DNA of 64,000 nucleotides from Sphingorhabdus wooponensis (GCF_003933235.1 NZ_RWJI01000001.1:998001-1062000), one strand, 5' to 3'. Counted from the first letter of the stretch, positions 1 to 10,607 are shown. Program-made: numbers and translations. The notes: generated by a model not told the origin, from the letters alone.

Positions 1-588
1 TTCACGCACACTATGTTGCGTGGGCTTCGTCTTCAATTCGCCAGCAGCAGCGATGTAAGGGACCAAGGTCACATGGACCGATAAGGTGAGTTCGCGGCCC
101 AACTCGTTGCGCAACTGACGAATGGCCTCAATAAACGGCAGCGATTCGATGTCACCAACGGTCCCGCCGATTTCGCACAGAACAAAATCCAAATCCTGGG
201 TCTCGGCCTTCGCAAATTCCTTAATGGCGTCGGTAACGTGCGGGATGACCTGCACAGTTGCACCAAGATAATCGCCGCGACGTTCTTTTTGGATAATCGT
301 CTGATAAATCCGGCCAGAGGTAATATTGTCTGATTGCCGGGCGGAAACGCCGGTAAAGCGTTCATAATGACCAAGATCGAGGTCGGTTTCGGCCCCGTCA
401 TCCGTCACATAGACTTCGCCATGTTGATAAGGCGACATCGTGCCTGGATCAACGTTAAGATAAGGGTCGAACTTCCGGATGCGGACGCGGTAGCCACGCG
501 CTTGCAAAAGGGCAGCAAGCGATGCTGCCATAAGACCTTTGCCAAGCGAGGAGACCACGCCACCGGTGATAAAAATGAACCGTGTCAT
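1..588 (-). CDS. pyrG: CTP synthase, N-terminal part (runs off the left edge)
   Basis: Makes CTP from UTP, ATP and glutamine in the cytoplasm, the last step of pyrimidine nucleotide synthesis. Reading the minus strand from the ATG at 588 gives [18 protein letters not shown], the classic start of the synthetase domain with its ATP-binding glycine-rich loop. It continues through the conserved [19 protein letters not shown] and [15 protein letters not shown] segments. Only the first 196 codons are present; the rest of the synthetase domain and the glutaminase domain lie outside the window. secG lies about 100 bp upstream on the same strand, the usual secG-pyrG order in alphaproteobacteria. No strong Shine-Dalgarno is visible. 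The family call is secure. Confidence 0.97.
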   Translation of the reverse strand, partial: MTRFIFITGGVVSSLGKGLMAASLAALLQARGYRVRIRKFDPYLNVDPGTMSPYQHGEVYVTDDGAETDLDLGHYERFTGVSARQSDNITSGRIYQTIIQKERRGDYLGATVQVIPHVTDAIKEFAKAETQDLDFVLCEIGGTVGDIESLPFIEAIRQLRNELGRELTLSVHVTLVPYIAAAGELKTKPTQHSVRE

Positions 589-687
589 GGGAGAAAAGGC
601 CTAAGCTATCTTTTCACCAAAACACAAGCGCACGAATCCGCCTGATGAAAATTAAACTGTGTAAAAAGATTTTTTCGAGGGCCGCGA

Positions 688-1044
688 TTATTTGTCGAGC
701 GGAACTTCGGTTGCAGGTGCAGGTGTCGCTGCCGCTGGCGCAGTCGTTACTGGGGCGGTTGGCGCCACAGGCACTTCTGTGCGTTGCAAGCTATTGTCGA
801 TTTCGCCGCTATTGCCTTTTTTCGCTGCAACAAAGGCCAAGGATATAGAAAGAATGATGAACAAGGTCGCCAATATCGTGGTCGTGCGCGTCAAAAAGTC
901 GGCTGCACCGCGCGCAGACATCAGGCCCGATGGGCTTCCTCCCATGCCCAAGCCGCCACCTTCGGAGCGCTGCATCAAGATGATGCCAACGAGCGAAGCT
1001 GCGATAATGGCTTGAACGACGATGAGAAAATGAAAAATGCCCAT
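688..1044 (-). CDS. secG: Preprotein translocase subunit SecG
   Basis: Small membrane subunit of the SecYEG protein-export channel. The 118-residue protein starts MGIFHFLIVVQAIIAASLVG. It has one membrane helix (about residues 4-22), a cytoplasmic loop with the family signature MQRSEGGGLGMG, and a second helix (about 52-72). The C-terminal tail is rich in Ala, Pro and Thr, as is common in sphingomonads. The reading frame is open 35 codons further upstream, but that stretch lacks similarity to SecG and would place a tail before the first helix, so the ATG at 1044 is chosen. It sits between tpiA (79 bp upstream) and pyrG on the same strand, probably in one transcript. Confidence 0.95.
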   Translation of the reverse strand: MGIFHFLIVVQAIIAASLVGIILMQRSEGGGLGMGGSPSGLMSARGAADFLTRTTTILATLFIILSISLAFVAAKKGNSGEIDNSLQRTEVPVAPTAPVTTAPAAATPAPATEVPLDK

Positions 1045-1123
1045 GAGAGATATTCCGAATATAAAAGGCAATATGCCAATGATTATTGCGCCCACATAGC
1101 GAGCGCATCCATATTCTTCAATG

Positions 1124-1870
1124 CTATTCGCCGCAGGCTTGGGCTGCAACCAATATTGGTTGGAATTTAGCCGCCGTCAGACTCGCACCGCCAATCAACC
1201 CGCCATCCACATTTGGCACCGCCAAAAGCTGTGCGGCATTATCACCATTCATCGAGCCGCCATATAAAATACGGATCTTTTCACCTTCTGGGCCATAACG
1301 CGCCACTAACGCAGCGCGAATGGCAGCATGCATATCTGCAACATCGGAAGGTTCGGCAACGCGGCCGGTGCCAATGGCCCATACAGGTTCATAGGCGACG
1401 CTGAGCCAAGCACCTGCAGCGGCCTCCGGTAAGGAATGGGCGACTTGGCCGAGGACAATGTCCAACGCCTTACCCGCTTCACGTTCCTCCAATGTTTCGC
1501 CTACGCACAATATGGCTTGCAAACCAGCTGCCTTCGCCGCTTCGGCTTTGGCGCGGATATCGGCGTCGCGCTCATGCTGAGCCGCACGACGTTCGCTATG
1601 GCCAATGATGGTCAATACAGCGCCTGCATCGGACAACATGTCCGCTGAAACACAGCCCATATGTGCCCCTGCCCTTTGCATGTGGCAATCCTGCCCACCG
1701 ATGGGAAACGCACCAACGGCGGTAACGGCACGCGTGATAAGCGTGGCTGGCACACATAAAGCTGAATCCACCAATGTGTAAAGTTGCGCCACAGCAGAAA
1801 TGGCTGCGATTTCGTCCAAATCATTGGACGTGCCATTCATTTTCCAATTCCCGACGATAAACTTGCGCAT
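1124..1870 (-). CDS. tpiA: Triose-phosphate isomerase
   Basis: Interconverts dihydroxyacetone phosphate and glyceraldehyde 3-phosphate in glycolysis and gluconeogenesis. The 248-residue protein opens MRKFIVGNWKMNG, carrying the N-terminal catalytic Asn and Lys. It then has IIGHSERR (catalytic His), AYEPVWAIGTG (catalytic Glu) and the phosphate-binding LYGGSMN and GLIGGASL loops. Length matches the family. The ATG at 1870 follows a GAGGTG Shine-Dalgarno, so the 16-codon upstream extension is rejected. It is divergent from ppiD across a 153-bp spacer and lies upstream of secG on the same strand. Confidence 0.97.
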   Translation of the reverse strand: MRKFIVGNWKMNGTSNDLDEIAAISAVAQLYTLVDSALCVPATLITRAVTAVGAFPIGGQDCHMQRAGAHMGCVSADMLSDAGAVLTIIGHSERRAAQHERDADIRAKAEAAKAAGLQAILCVGETLEEREAGKALDIVLGQVAHSLPEAAAGAWLSVAYEPVWAIGTGRVAEPSDVADMHAAIRAALVARYGPEGEKIRILYGGSMNGDNAAQLLAVPNVDGGLIGGASLTAAKFQPILVAAQACGE

Positions 1871-2023
1871 CAGACACCTCAAAATTTCATAGGCTACGAA
1901 TCTGTATGGGCTATCCATGCTTTCCGCCCTTTGGGCAAGTCTATCCCTTGATTGCCAGCGGTATGCCGCCTAAAGCGTCTCGCAAAGGCCACTTAGCGCC
2001 GCATAGGCAGGAAATAGCAGTTC

Positions 2024-3964
2024 ATGATTAGCTCCATCCGTTCTCTCATTAATTCAAAATTCGGTGCGATTTTCGCGCTTTTATTCATTGGATTAATCGC
2101 CATTGCCTTTGCCCTTGGTGATGTCAGCGGTTCTGGCAATTTTGGTGGCCTAAGCGGTGGTAACGTTGCCAGTGTAGGAAATAAAAACATCACCTTAAGT
2201 GAACTGAATGACTCGCTTGAGCGTGAATTGCGGGCTGAACGTCAAAACAATCCAACACTAGATATGAGCCAATTTGTGGATGGCGGCGGTCTTGATTCCA
2301 CGCTTGAACAGTTGATCAATCGCTATGCGATCACAGTTTTTGGCGAGAAACATGGCGTCGCGGTGAGCAAGCGTCTGGTAGACTCCGAAATACGCAAAAT
2401 TCCTCGGGCTATGGGACTTGATGGCAAATTTAGTGCTGACGCGTTTCGCGCTTTTGCCCAACAAATCGGTGTCAGTGAAAAAGCAATTCGCGACGATTTG
2501 ACCCAAAATTTGTTTGCGCAACAGATTTTACCAGCCGCGGCCAGCGGACCAACTGCGCCTGACGGCATGGCCTTGCCTTATGCGTCGTTGATGTTGGAAC
2601 AGCGCACGGGACAAATTGCGTCCATCCCAGCCACAGCATTTTTGCCCACACGCGCACCAAGCGAGTCTGTTCTCGCTAAGTTTTACAGCGAAAATGCCGC
2701 AAAATTCATCATCCCTGAAAAGCGGGCTGTGAGCTATGCCATTTTTGGGCGTGATATCATTGCCCAACGCGCGAAGCCAAATGATGCGGATATCGCAGCT
2801 TATTATAAAGCAAATGCAGCCCAATTCGCTGCATCACAAACGCGGAACATCAGCCAAGTCATTGTACCAACTGAGGCAGCTGCAAAATCCGTCGTGGCCC
2901 AAGTCGCCGCGGGCAAGTCGCTTTCCGCGGTTGCGAATGGTCTGGGTCTATCGGTAACGACAACGGCAAATGTTAGCAAAGAAAGCCTAACAAGCTCCAG
3001 TACGCCAGCCGTGGCCAATTCGGTTTTCGCCGCGGCACAGGGCAGCGTTGCCAAGCCTGCACGTGGTAAGCTGGGCTGGGCCGTGATCCGCGTCGATGCC
3101 ATCAACAATGTTGCGGCAAAGTCACTCACGGCAGCGCGCGCCGATATTGAGAAAGAATTACTCAAAACGCGCAGCGAAGAAATGCTGACCGAAATGACGG
3201 CAGAAATTGAAGATGCGTTTGCAGACGGCGCAACGATTTCCGACGTGGCGAAGCAAAATGGTTTAACGGTCAATACTTCGCCAAAGTTACTCGCAACCGG
3301 ACAGGACATTAGCAATCCTTCTTATAAACCTATTCCGGAAATGGCAGCCATCTTGCCCGCAGCTTTCCAAATGGAAACCAGTGGTGAGGCGCAATTGATT
3401 GAGCTGGTCCCTGGCGAGAAATTTGCGATGATTGCCATTGCCGATTTCGAAGAAGCCGCGCCACCCCCTTTGAATGACGTGCGCAGCATAGTGCAGCAGC
3501 AATGGGCCTTGTCAGAAGGCGCAAAGGCCGCACGTTCTGCGGCGGATGCCCTGCGTAAGGCCGTGGATGCTGGTCAGCCGCTACAAACGGCGCTGGCAGC
3601 CGCAGGTATCAAAGGCGCGCAGATTGAACGGCTCAGCGGAACCCGCGCAGATATTTCACGTGAAGGTCAACCAGTTCCCCCGCCATTGTCGATGATGTTC
3701 GCCATGAAAAAGGGAACTGCTAAAATTCTTGCCGCGAGCGGAGATCGCGGATGGTATCTCGTGCACCTAACCGACGTTATCAAAGGTGATGCACGCGGTA
3801 ATGTGCCCATGCTGATAGCACGCAAACAAGAGCTAACGGGCATATTACAACAAGAATATGCCGCGCAGATGATCGTATCAGCCGCGAAAGATGCCGGCGT
3901 TGAAAAAAATGAAGGCGGTATAGAAGAACTCCGCACCCGCCTGACTAGCCGTGACGGAAACTAA
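2024..3964 (+). CDS. ppiD: Membrane-anchored parvulin-type peptidyl-prolyl isomerase, PpiD family
   Basis: Periplasmic folding factor anchored in the inner membrane near the Sec channel; PpiD-family proteins assist newly exported proteins. The 646-residue protein has a short cytoplasmic N-terminus (MISSIRSLINSKFG), one membrane helix at about residues 12-32, a SurA_N-type chaperone region, and a parvulin-like region around residues 240-360. The parvulin part is divergent, as in other PpiD proteins, so isomerase activity cannot be assumed. The ATG follows an AGGAA ribosome site. The last 14 bp overlap trpE, which suggests translational coupling. The length is typical for alphaproteobacterial PpiD. 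Confidence 0.9.
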   Translation: MISSIRSLINSKFGAIFALLFIGLIAIAFALGDVSGSGNFGGLSGGNVASVGNKNITLSELNDSLERELRAERQNNPTLDMSQFVDGGGLDSTLEQLINRYAITVFGEKHGVAVSKRLVDSEIRKIPRAMGLDGKFSADAFRAFAQQIGVSEKAIRDDLTQNLFAQQILPAAASGPTAPDGMALPYASLMLEQRTGQIASIPATAFLPTRAPSESVLAKFYSENAAKFIIPEKRAVSYAIFGRDIIAQRAKPNDADIAAYYKANAAQFAASQTRNISQVIVPTEAAAKSVVAQVAAGKSLSAVANGLGLSVTTTANVSKESLTSSSTPAVANSVFAAAQGSVAKPARGKLGWAVIRVDAINNVAAKSLTAARADIEKELLKTRSEEMLTEMTAEIEDAFADGATISDVAKQNGLTVNTSPKLLATGQDISNPSYKPIPEMAAILPAAFQMETSGEAQLIELVPGEKFAMIAIADFEEAAPPPLNDVRSIVQQQWALSEGAKAARSAADALRKAVDAGQPLQTALAAAGIKGAQIERLSGTRADISREGQPVPPPLSMMFAMKKGTAKILAASGDRGWYLVHLTDVIKGDARGNVPMLIARKQELTGILQQEYAAQMIVSAAKDAGVEKNEGGIEELRTRLTSRDGN

Positions 3965-5426
3965 GCCGCAGCTCATCTGGCGAAAGCGCATTGCTGACAC
4001 CGAAACACCGGTGTCGGCTGCGCTGAAGTTGTTTGAGGCAGAGCGCGGCGATTTCATTCTGGAATCAGTCGAAGGCGGCGAAACGCGCGGTCGCCATAGT
4101 CTAATTGGCATTGCTCCCGACCTTGTGTTTCGCGCCGCTGGCAACAAGGCCGAAATCAACACCCAATGGATGGCCGATCGGGAGGCGTTTCTGCCCACTC
4201 CGCTCCCCTCACTCGATGCCTTGCGGGCCTTGGCAGCGGAATGCCGGATGGACGTCCCCGAAGAACTACCGCCTGCCCTCGCCTGTCTTGTCGGCTATTT
4301 CGGTTATGAAACTATTGGTCTGGTTGAAAAACTGCCGCGTGCGCCACAATCGGTTTTGGAATTACCGGACATGCTGTTTGTACGGCCAACCGTCATTCTT
4401 TTGTTCGATCGTTTGAAGGACGAAATGTTCCTTGTTTCGCCTGTCTGGACAGGACTGGCGGATACCCAAGCTGTTGCGCGGGCACATGAACGTCTGGATG
4501 ATGCTGAACGATTGCTCGATGCAGGGCATGCTCCCCAAGTGGAACCTGCGGTGCAGAACGATGGACAAGAGCTGAAGCTGCAGCCCGTCCTGCCTGCTGG
4601 CCGTTATGGCGATATGGTCGCTTCCGCCAAAGATTATATACAAGCAGGCGACATTTTTCAGGTGGTGCTTGCGCAGCGGTTCACCGCGCCCTTTAATCTG
4701 CCACCCGTCTATCTCTATCGCGCATTACGGCGGATAAATCCTTCGCCATTTTTGTATTTCATCGACCTTCCGGGTTTTGCACTTATCGGCTCGAGCCCGG
4801 AAATATTGGTGCGTGCGCGCGGCGGAGAAGTAACGATCCGGCCCATTGCGGGAACACGGCCGCGCGGCAAAACCGGCCTGGAAGATGCGGAAAATAAGGC
4901 GTCCTTGCTGGCCGATCCTAAAGAACGCGCAGAGCATCTGATGCTACTCGACCTTGGACGAAACGATGTTGGTCGCGTGACCAAGGGCGGCAGCGTGACC
5001 GTCACTGACAGTTATATGGTCGAATTTTACAGCCATGTGATGCACATTGTGTCCAATGTCGTTGGCGAATTGGCGGAAGATAAAGATGCAATTGATGCCT
5101 TATTCGCTGGCTTTCCGGCTGGCACGGTGTCCGGTGCACCCAAGGTCCGTGCTTGCGAAATCATTGCCGAGCTGGAGCCGGAAACCCGTGGTGCATATGC
5201 TGGCGGTGTTGGTTATTTCTCGCCCAATGGTGACATGGACAGTTGTATCGTCCTGCGCACTGCCGTGGTCAAAGATGGCATAATGCATGTGCAGGCTGGT
5301 GCTGGCATTGTCGCCGACAGCAATCCCGAATATGAACAACGCGAATGTGAGGCGAAGGCCGGTGCGCTAATTGCCGCCGCGCGCGAGGCCATTCGTGTGG
5401 CGGGTGAGGCGAAGTTTGGGCAATAG
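3951..5426 (+). CDS. trpE: Anthranilate synthase component I
   Basis: Converts chorismate to anthranilate using ammonia supplied by TrpG, the first committed step of tryptophan synthesis. The 491-residue protein starts at a GTG inside the end of ppiD. It carries the tryptophan feedback-site segment FILESVEGGETRGRHSLIG near the N-terminus. The chorismate-binding domain follows, with PIAGTRPRGKT, LLDLGRNDVGRV, FPAGTVSGAPKVRA and AGAGIVADSNPEYE. All signature residues look intact, and the LLES-like element suggests normal allosteric inhibition. trpG lies 1.1 kb downstream, separated by a hydrolase gene. Confidence 0.97.
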   Translation: MTETKPQLIWRKRIADTETPVSAALKLFEAERGDFILESVEGGETRGRHSLIGIAPDLVFRAAGNKAEINTQWMADREAFLPTPLPSLDALRALAAECRMDVPEELPPALACLVGYFGYETIGLVEKLPRAPQSVLELPDMLFVRPTVILLFDRLKDEMFLVSPVWTGLADTQAVARAHERLDDAERLLDAGHAPQVEPAVQNDGQELKLQPVLPAGRYGDMVASAKDYIQAGDIFQVVLAQRFTAPFNLPPVYLYRALRRINPSPFLYFIDLPGFALIGSSPEILVRARGGEVTIRPIAGTRPRGKTGLEDAENKASLLADPKERAEHLMLLDLGRNDVGRVTKGGSVTVTDSYMVEFYSHVMHIVSNVVGELAEDKDAIDALFAGFPAGTVSGAPKVRACEIIAELEPETRGAYAGGVGYFSPNGDMDSCIVLRTAVVKDGIMHVQAGAGIVADSNPEYEQRECEAKAGALIAAAREAIRVAGEAKFGQ

Positions 5427-5461
5427 CTTGACGTTCACGTAAACGCCGCTAGCTTACCTGC

Positions 5462-6526
5462 ATGCGTAGATTGTTACTTGCTTCACTGGCTGTTTTGGCG
5501 GCCCTATCTTCTCCAGCCTTTGGCCAATCGACTGCGCCTGTTGAGGCAGATGCTGTCTTTCGAGATTATGTATTTTCAACGGGTGAACGCTTGCCCGAAG
5601 TGAAGATCCACTACACCACTTTAGGCACGCCAAAGCGCGATGCGCGCGGCGAGATTTCGAACGCTGTGATGATATTGCACGGAACCGGCGGAACGGGACA
5701 TCAATTCTTTCAACCACAATTTGCCGCCGAGTTGTTCGGTCCAGGACAAGTTCTGGATACAACGAAATATTTCATCATATTGCCCGACAATGTCGGCCAC
5801 GGAAAATCGTCCAAGCCAAGCGATGGCCTGCGCATGGCGTTTCCGAAATATGATTATAGCGACATGATCGCGACGCAGCATGCTTTGGTGACAAAGACAC
5901 TCGGCATCAAGAAATTGAAACTAATCCTCGGCACATCGATGGGCTGCATGCATGCGTTTATGTGGGGCTCGCGTTATCCCGAAGCTGTTGAGAAGCTCGC
6001 ACCCTTCGCGTGCTTGCCAGTCGAAATCGCTGGCCAAAATCGTATGTGGCGCAAGCTGTCCATCGATGCGATTAAAGCTGACCCCGCTTGGAATGCAGGA
6101 AATTATACCACAGCACCCATGTCGGGACTACGGACGGCCGCGACACTAAGCCTTATCGCGGGTGCAAACCCGCTTGCGCTTCAGGCGCAATATCCAACGC
6201 GCCAAGCCGCCGAAGCCTATACCAACGAGGCCTTTGCTCGAGTGGTCACACGCAATGACGCAAATGACATTATTTATCAGTTGGATTCATCTCGGAACTA
6301 TAATCCATGGCCAATGCTTGAGGCGATTAAGGCCCCTACCCTTTGGATTAATTCAGCGGATGATTTCATCAATCCGGCCAATTATGGCATCACAGAAATG
6401 GCCATGAAGCGCCTGCCCAACACGAAATTCATCCTCATTCCAGCCTCGCCCGAAACAAAAGGGCATGGTACGCACACTTGGGCGAAATTCTGGAAGGACG
6501 ATCTCGCCGCTCTATTAGCGCAATAG
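5462..6526 (+). CDS. Exported alpha/beta-hydrolase of the homoserine O-acetyltransferase-like group
   Basis: The 354-residue protein begins with a clear Sec signal peptide (MRRLLLASLAVLAALSSPAFG, cleavage near residue 21), so it probably acts in the periplasm. The alpha/beta-hydrolase core shows an HGTGGTG oxyanion-loop region, the nucleophile elbow GTSMGC, an acid in NSADDFINP and the catalytic His in GHGTHTW. The fold and order resemble MetX acyltransferases, but the export signal and altered elbow argue against a role in methionine synthesis. The true substrate is unknown. It sits between trpE and trpG with 35- and 41-bp spacers, so it is probably co-transcribed with tryptophan genes, without an obvious pathway reason. 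Confidence 0.85.
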   Translation: MRRLLLASLAVLAALSSPAFGQSTAPVEADAVFRDYVFSTGERLPEVKIHYTTLGTPKRDARGEISNAVMILHGTGGTGHQFFQPQFAAELFGPGQVLDTTKYFIILPDNVGHGKSSKPSDGLRMAFPKYDYSDMIATQHALVTKTLGIKKLKLILGTSMGCMHAFMWGSRYPEAVEKLAPFACLPVEIAGQNRMWRKLSIDAIKADPAWNAGNYTTAPMSGLRTAATLSLIAGANPLALQAQYPTRQAAEAYTNEAFARVVTRNDANDIIYQLDSSRNYNPWPMLEAIKAPTLWINSADDFINPANYGITEMAMKRLPNTKFILIPASPETKGHGTHTWAKFWKDDLAALLAQ

Positions 6527-6567
6527 TGCCTCTTCCACCCACAGGGCAAAGCCGCTAGGGACGCCGC

Positions 6568-7167
6568 ATGATTTTAGTCATCGACAATTATGACAGCTTT
6601 ACCTGGAACCTTGTCCATTATCTGATGGAGCTTGGCGCGCAGGTCGACGTTGTGCGCAATGACGACATTTCGGCAGGGCAAGCCTTGTCAACCGGCGCGC
6701 AGGCATTCCTGATTTCGCCAGGACCAAAAACGCCGAACGAGGCGGGGGTTAGCCTTGAGCTCGTTGCCGCCTGCGCCGAGGCAGGAAAGCCATTGCTTGG
6801 CGTTTGCCTTGGCCATCAGACTATTGGGCAGCATTTTGGTGGTACCGTCGCGCGCGGTGGGTTGATGCATGGCAAGACTTCGCCAGTCACGCATGATAAT
6901 AGTGGTTTATTCACAGGATTACCCTCCCCGTTTCAGGCAACCCGTTACCATTCGTTGATTGTTGAAAATGTTCCTCCAAGCTTGGTGGTAAATGCCACCA
7001 GCGATGACGGCCATGTCATGGGCTTTCGCCACACCACATTACCCATTCACAGCGTGCAGTTTCATCCTGAGAGCATCGCTACCGAACATGGACACGCCAT
7101 GTTAGCCAATTTCATGCGCATTGCGGGCATGGCTGTCTCCGATCGGACATTGAGGGAACCTGCGTGA
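6568..7167 (+). CDS. trpG: Anthranilate synthase component II (glutamine amidotransferase)
   Basis: Class I glutamine amidotransferase that releases ammonia from glutamine for TrpE. The 199-residue protein opens [19 protein letters not shown], a TrpG/PabA hallmark. It has the nucleophile in [10 protein letters not shown] and the His-Glu pair in [10 protein letters not shown]. In many bacteria one such subunit also serves aminodeoxychorismate synthase, so a dual TrpG/PabA role is possible. The stop overlaps the trpD start in a GTGA arrangement. Confidence 0.96.
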   Translation: MILVIDNYDSFTWNLVHYLMELGAQVDVVRNDDISAGQALSTGAQAFLISPGPKTPNEAGVSLELVAACAEAGKPLLGVCLGHQTIGQHFGGTVARGGLMHGKTSPVTHDNSGLFTGLPSPFQATRYHSLIVENVPPSLVVNATSDDGHVMGFRHTTLPIHSVQFHPESIATEHGHAMLANFMRIAGMAVSDRTLREPA

Positions 7168-8159
7168 CTCCCTTTTGCAGGCTACCCGACCCGAGAAATC
7201 TGTTCGCTCATGATGAGGCCGCACAAGCATTCGCCGATATATTAGATGCGCGCGCGTCAGAGGACGAAATTGAAGCATTTCTGATTGCGCTGTCCGCGCG
7301 TGGCGAGACGATGGTAGAAATTGCGGCTGCGGCGCAGGCGATGCGTGACCGATTGATCCCCATAGACGCTCCAGCAGGTGCGATAGACGTCTGCGGCACC
7401 GGTGGGGATGGACATCATACGCTGAATGTCTCCACCGCCGTATCTTTGGTTGTGGCCGCTTGCGATGTGCCTGTCGCCAAGCATGGGAACCGGGCGGCAT
7501 CTTCCAAAGCTGGCGCTGCAGACACTTTGGAGGCGTTGGGTCTCAATATGGAACGCGCCGGACAGAATGCAGAAGAAACGCTGAAAGACTTGGGCATCTG
7601 TTTCCTGTTCGCCGCCAATCACCATCCTGCGATGAAGCGTATTCAGCCGATCCGCCAACGTATCGGTCAGCGCACAATTTTTAACCTGATGGGCCCCTTG
7701 GCCAACCCTGCGCGCGTGAAGCGGCAGCTTATCGGCATTGCACGCCCGGCCTATGTTCCTGTTTATGCAGAGGCGCTGCATCATTTGGGTACAGAACATT
7801 CCCGTATCATTTCAGGCGACGAAGGCTTGGATGAATTGAGCTTGGCTGGCGGCAATGCCGTCGCGGTCGTCGAACCCGGTGGCGTTCGCTACCAGCGCAC
7901 CACAGCGGCGGATGCGGGCTTACCCGTTCACCCTGTAGAAGCCATCCGTGGCGGCGATGCGCAGCATAATGCGCGGGAACTGCGCAAATTGCTTCAGGGC
8001 GAACATGGCGCATATCGCGACGCCGTCTTGTTCAACGCAGCAGAGGCTTTGTTAGTCGCAGGCGTTGTCGACACTATGCCCGAGGGCGTGGAAGAGGCAG
8101 CGGAGGCCATCGACAAAGGGCTTGCCAACGCACTGCTCAATTGTTGGGTGGCTTATTAA
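7164..8159 (+). CDS. trpD: Anthranilate phosphoribosyltransferase
   Basis: Transfers phosphoribose from PRPP to anthranilate, the second step of tryptophan synthesis. The 331-residue protein starts at a GTG overlapping the trpG stop (GTGA). It carries the PRPP/metal-binding motif [15 protein letters not shown], the anthranilate-site segment [21 protein letters not shown], and the conserved [10 protein letters not shown] block. It overlaps the start of trpC by one base, in keeping with translational coupling along trpG-trpD-trpC. Confidence 0.96.
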   Translation: MTPFCRLPDPRNLFAHDEAAQAFADILDARASEDEIEAFLIALSARGETMVEIAAAAQAMRDRLIPIDAPAGAIDVCGTGGDGHHTLNVSTAVSLVVAACDVPVAKHGNRAASSKAGAADTLEALGLNMERAGQNAEETLKDLGICFLFAANHHPAMKRIQPIRQRIGQRTIFNLMGPLANPARVKRQLIGIARPAYVPVYAEALHHLGTEHSRIISGDEGLDELSLAGGNAVAVVEPGGVRYQRTTAADAGLPVHPVEAIRGGDAQHNARELRKLLQGEHGAYRDAVLFNAAEALLVAGVVDTMPEGVEEAAEAIDKGLANALLNCWVAY

Positions 8160-8941
8160 TGTCGGACAAGCTTGCAGAAATTTGCGCGACAAAGCGTGTC
8201 GAAGTGTCGGAGCGTAAGCCGAAAGGCCTTAGGCATTGGCCGACGCCATCTGCCCCGCGCGGGTTTGAGGCAGCTTTGCGGGCCAAAAGCCAGACCGGAA
8301 TCGCACTTATTGCCGAGATCAAGAAAGCCAGTCCGTCCAAGGGCTTGATCCGCGCAGATTTTGATCCAGCGGCGCATGCAGCGGCCTATCAATCAGGCGG
8401 CGCGGCATGCTTGTCCGTATTAACCGACGCGCCTTATTTTCAGGGGCATGAAGATTATCTTATCACGGCGCGCGGCGCCTGTGACCTGCCCGTCATCCGA
8501 AAAGATTTCATGGTCGACCCATGGCAATGCGCAGAAGCGCGCGCGATGGGCGGCGATGCCATATTGATTATCGTCGCAGCTCTCGATGATGTTGTAATGG
8601 CGGAAATTGAGGATGCCGCACGGCAGGAAAATCTGGATGTTCTGGTGGAGGTGCATGACGAGACTGAACTGGAACGCGCGCTCAAGCATCTGAAATCCAA
8701 GCTGGTTGGCGTGAACAACCGCAATTTGAAAACCTTCGATGTTGATCTGGCCACAACAGAGCGTCTGGCGAAATTGGTGCCAGATGACATTTTGCTTGTC
8801 TGCGAAAGCGGCATTTCGACGCATAGTGATTGCCTGCGCATGGCAGAGGCAGGCGTTAACACCTTCCTTGTCGGCGAAAGCCTGATGCGGCAGAATGATA
8901 TAATGCACGCAACAAAAAGGCTTTTGACAGGACATGGCTGA
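8159..8941 (+). CDS. trpC: Indole-3-glycerol-phosphate synthase
   Basis: Closes the indole ring in tryptophan synthesis. The 260-residue TIM barrel shows [15 protein letters not shown] near the N-terminus (catalytic Lys), [24 protein letters not shown] and the phosphate site [11 protein letters not shown]. An upstream ATG at 8141 is in frame, but [13 protein letters not shown] at 8159 matches the family start and overlaps the trpD stop as TAATG, so it is preferred. There is no trpF fusion, and trpF, trpA and trpB are not in the window. Confidence 0.95.
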   Translation: MSDKLAEICATKRVEVSERKPKGLRHWPTPSAPRGFEAALRAKSQTGIALIAEIKKASPSKGLIRADFDPAAHAAAYQSGGAACLSVLTDAPYFQGHEDYLITARGACDLPVIRKDFMVDPWQCAEARAMGGDAILIIVAALDDVVMAEIEDAARQENLDVLVEVHDETELERALKHLKSKLVGVNNRNLKTFDVDLATTERLAKLVPDDILLVCESGISTHSDCLRMAEAGVNTFLVGESLMRQNDIMHATKRLLTGHG

Positions 8942-9401
8942 CCTTACCCATCTGGACGCAAATGGCGGCGCGCATATGGTCGATGTGTCGGCCAAAGCGG
9001 ATACCGCGCGCGAGGCAGTTGCCGAAGGGCGGATCACCATGTCTACCGAAGCACTTGCCGCGATACGCGCGGGCAATATGAAAAAGGGCGATGTGCTGGG
9101 CACAGCGCGCATCGCTGGCATATTGGCGGCGAAGAAGACCAGCGACCTCATTCCTTTGTGTCACCCGTTGATGTTGTCCAAAATCAGCGTTGATTTTGAA
9201 TATGAAGCCAAGGGCATTCGTGTCGAAGCGCGGGTGCGCTTGAACGGGCCAACGGGGGTGGAGATGGAGGCCTTGACCGCCGTCAGCGTCACCTTGCTGA
9301 CCCTCTATGACATGGCTAAAGCACTCGACAAATCGATGATTATTTCGGACGTCCGCTTGCTCTCCAAAACAGGTGGCAAAACGGGCGACTATCGCGCATG
9401 A
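8934..9401 (+). CDS. moaC: Cyclic pyranopterin monophosphate synthase
   Basis: Acts with MoaA to turn GTP into cyclic pyranopterin monophosphate, the first molybdenum-cofactor intermediate. The 155-residue protein has the family blocks [51 protein letters not shown] and [12 protein letters not shown]. It overlaps trpC by 8 bp and moeA by 4 bp (ATGA), so molybdenum-cofactor genes are translationally coupled to the end of the trp group. The same junction is common in sphingomonads. Confidence 0.97.
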   Translation: MADLTHLDANGGAHMVDVSAKADTAREAVAEGRITMSTEALAAIRAGNMKKGDVLGTARIAGILAAKKTSDLIPLCHPLMLSKISVDFEYEAKGIRVEARVRLNGPTGVEMEALTAVSVTLLTLYDMAKALDKSMIISDVRLLSKTGGKTGDYRA

Positions 9402-10579
9402 TATCGGTTGCAGAAGCGCAGGCCAGATTGCTGGCACTGGCATCACCTTTGCCTCCAATAGAACGAGATCTCATGCAGGCCGTGCGGCATTATCTGCATG
9501 CACCTTTGATGGCCGAACGCATGCAACCTGCGGCCGATCTGTCCGCGATGGATGGCTATGCCATCGCCGTTGAAGACTTTCCCGGTCCATGGCGCGTTAT
9601 TGGCGAGAGCGGAGCGGGGCATCCCTTTACCGGCGATCTGCAACGTGGCGAGGCCGTCCGTATTTTTACCGGGGCGCATGTACCCGAAAATGCCGATAGC
9701 GTCCTTATACAAGAAAATACCACGCGCGATGGCGAAATGTTACGCGCGACCATTGACCGCGCACCTGCGCAAGGGTCCAATATCCGCCGCCTTGGAAGTG
9801 ATTTTCGCGTAGGTGACGCAGTGCTGCCAAAGGGCGCCTATTTGGACACAGGGGCAATATCTGTGGCCGCGATGGCGGGGCATGGTCGGCTCACTGTGGG
9901 CGGCACACCGCGTATTGCTATTGCCGCCACGGGCGACGAGCTGGTTCCTGCCGGTTCGGCCTGTAGCGCGGCCCAAATCCCATGCTCCAACAGCCCAATG
10001 TTGCAAGCCATGCTCACGAGCCTGCCCTGTGATGTCCGCGACGCAGGTATCTTACGCGACGATTTGGGCGTGCTGGAGCGCAGCCTGTCGGCACTTTCAA
10101 AACAGGTCGATATAATTGTCACGACTGGCGGCGCTTCGGTGGGTGACCATGACTTGGTGCAACGCGCGTTGGTGAACATTGGCGCGCAAATGGACTTCTG
10201 GAAAGTTGCGATGCGGCCCGGCAAACCGTTGATGGCTGGCAAAATTGGTAACGCAGTGGTCCTTGGCCTGCCCGGCAATCCTTCTTCTGCTTTCGTCACA
10301 GCCTTTTTGTTCCTCCTGCCACTAATACGGCACATGGCGGGGTGCAACGCGCCCCTGCCCGCCTTATTTGAAGCGCCAACCGCAACCGACTTGCCCGCAG
10401 GCGGGGATCGCGGCGAATATCTACGCGCGACGGTCGAAGGCGGGCATATCACCCCGTTGTCGGTACAAGACAGCGGGGTGACGCGCACTTTGTCTCAAGC
10501 CAATGCGTTACTCGTGCAACAAAGCCATGTTACGCCGCGCCCAAAAGGAACAATGGTTCAATATATGCGGCTGTCGTAA
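9398..10579 (+). CDS. moeA: Molybdopterin molybdenumtransferase
   Basis: Inserts molybdate into adenylylated molybdopterin to complete the cofactor. The 393-residue protein has the N-terminal SAMDGYA-type segment ([19 protein letters not shown]), the MoCF-biosynthesis domain with [13 protein letters not shown], and [12 protein letters not shown] followed by [10 protein letters not shown]. It starts in an ATGA overlap with moaC. A 91-bp gap with a promoter and LexA box separates it from lexA. Confidence 0.95.
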   Translation: MISVAEAQARLLALASPLPPIERDLMQAVRHYLHAPLMAERMQPAADLSAMDGYAIAVEDFPGPWRVIGESGAGHPFTGDLQRGEAVRIFTGAHVPENADSVLIQENTTRDGEMLRATIDRAPAQGSNIRRLGSDFRVGDAVLPKGAYLDTGAISVAAMAGHGRLTVGGTPRIAIAATGDELVPAGSACSAAQIPCSNSPMLQAMLTSLPCDVRDAGILRDDLGVLERSLSALSKQVDIIVTTGGASVGDHDLVQRALVNIGAQMDFWKVAMRPGKPLMAGKIGNAVVLGLPGNPSSAFVTAFLFLLPLIRHMAGCNAPLPALFEAPTATDLPAGGDRGEYLRATVEGGHITPLSVQDSGVTRTLSQANALLVQQSHVTPRPKGTMVQYMRLS

Positions 10580-10607
10580 AATCTCGACAGTACACAGGCG
10601 ATTGTTC

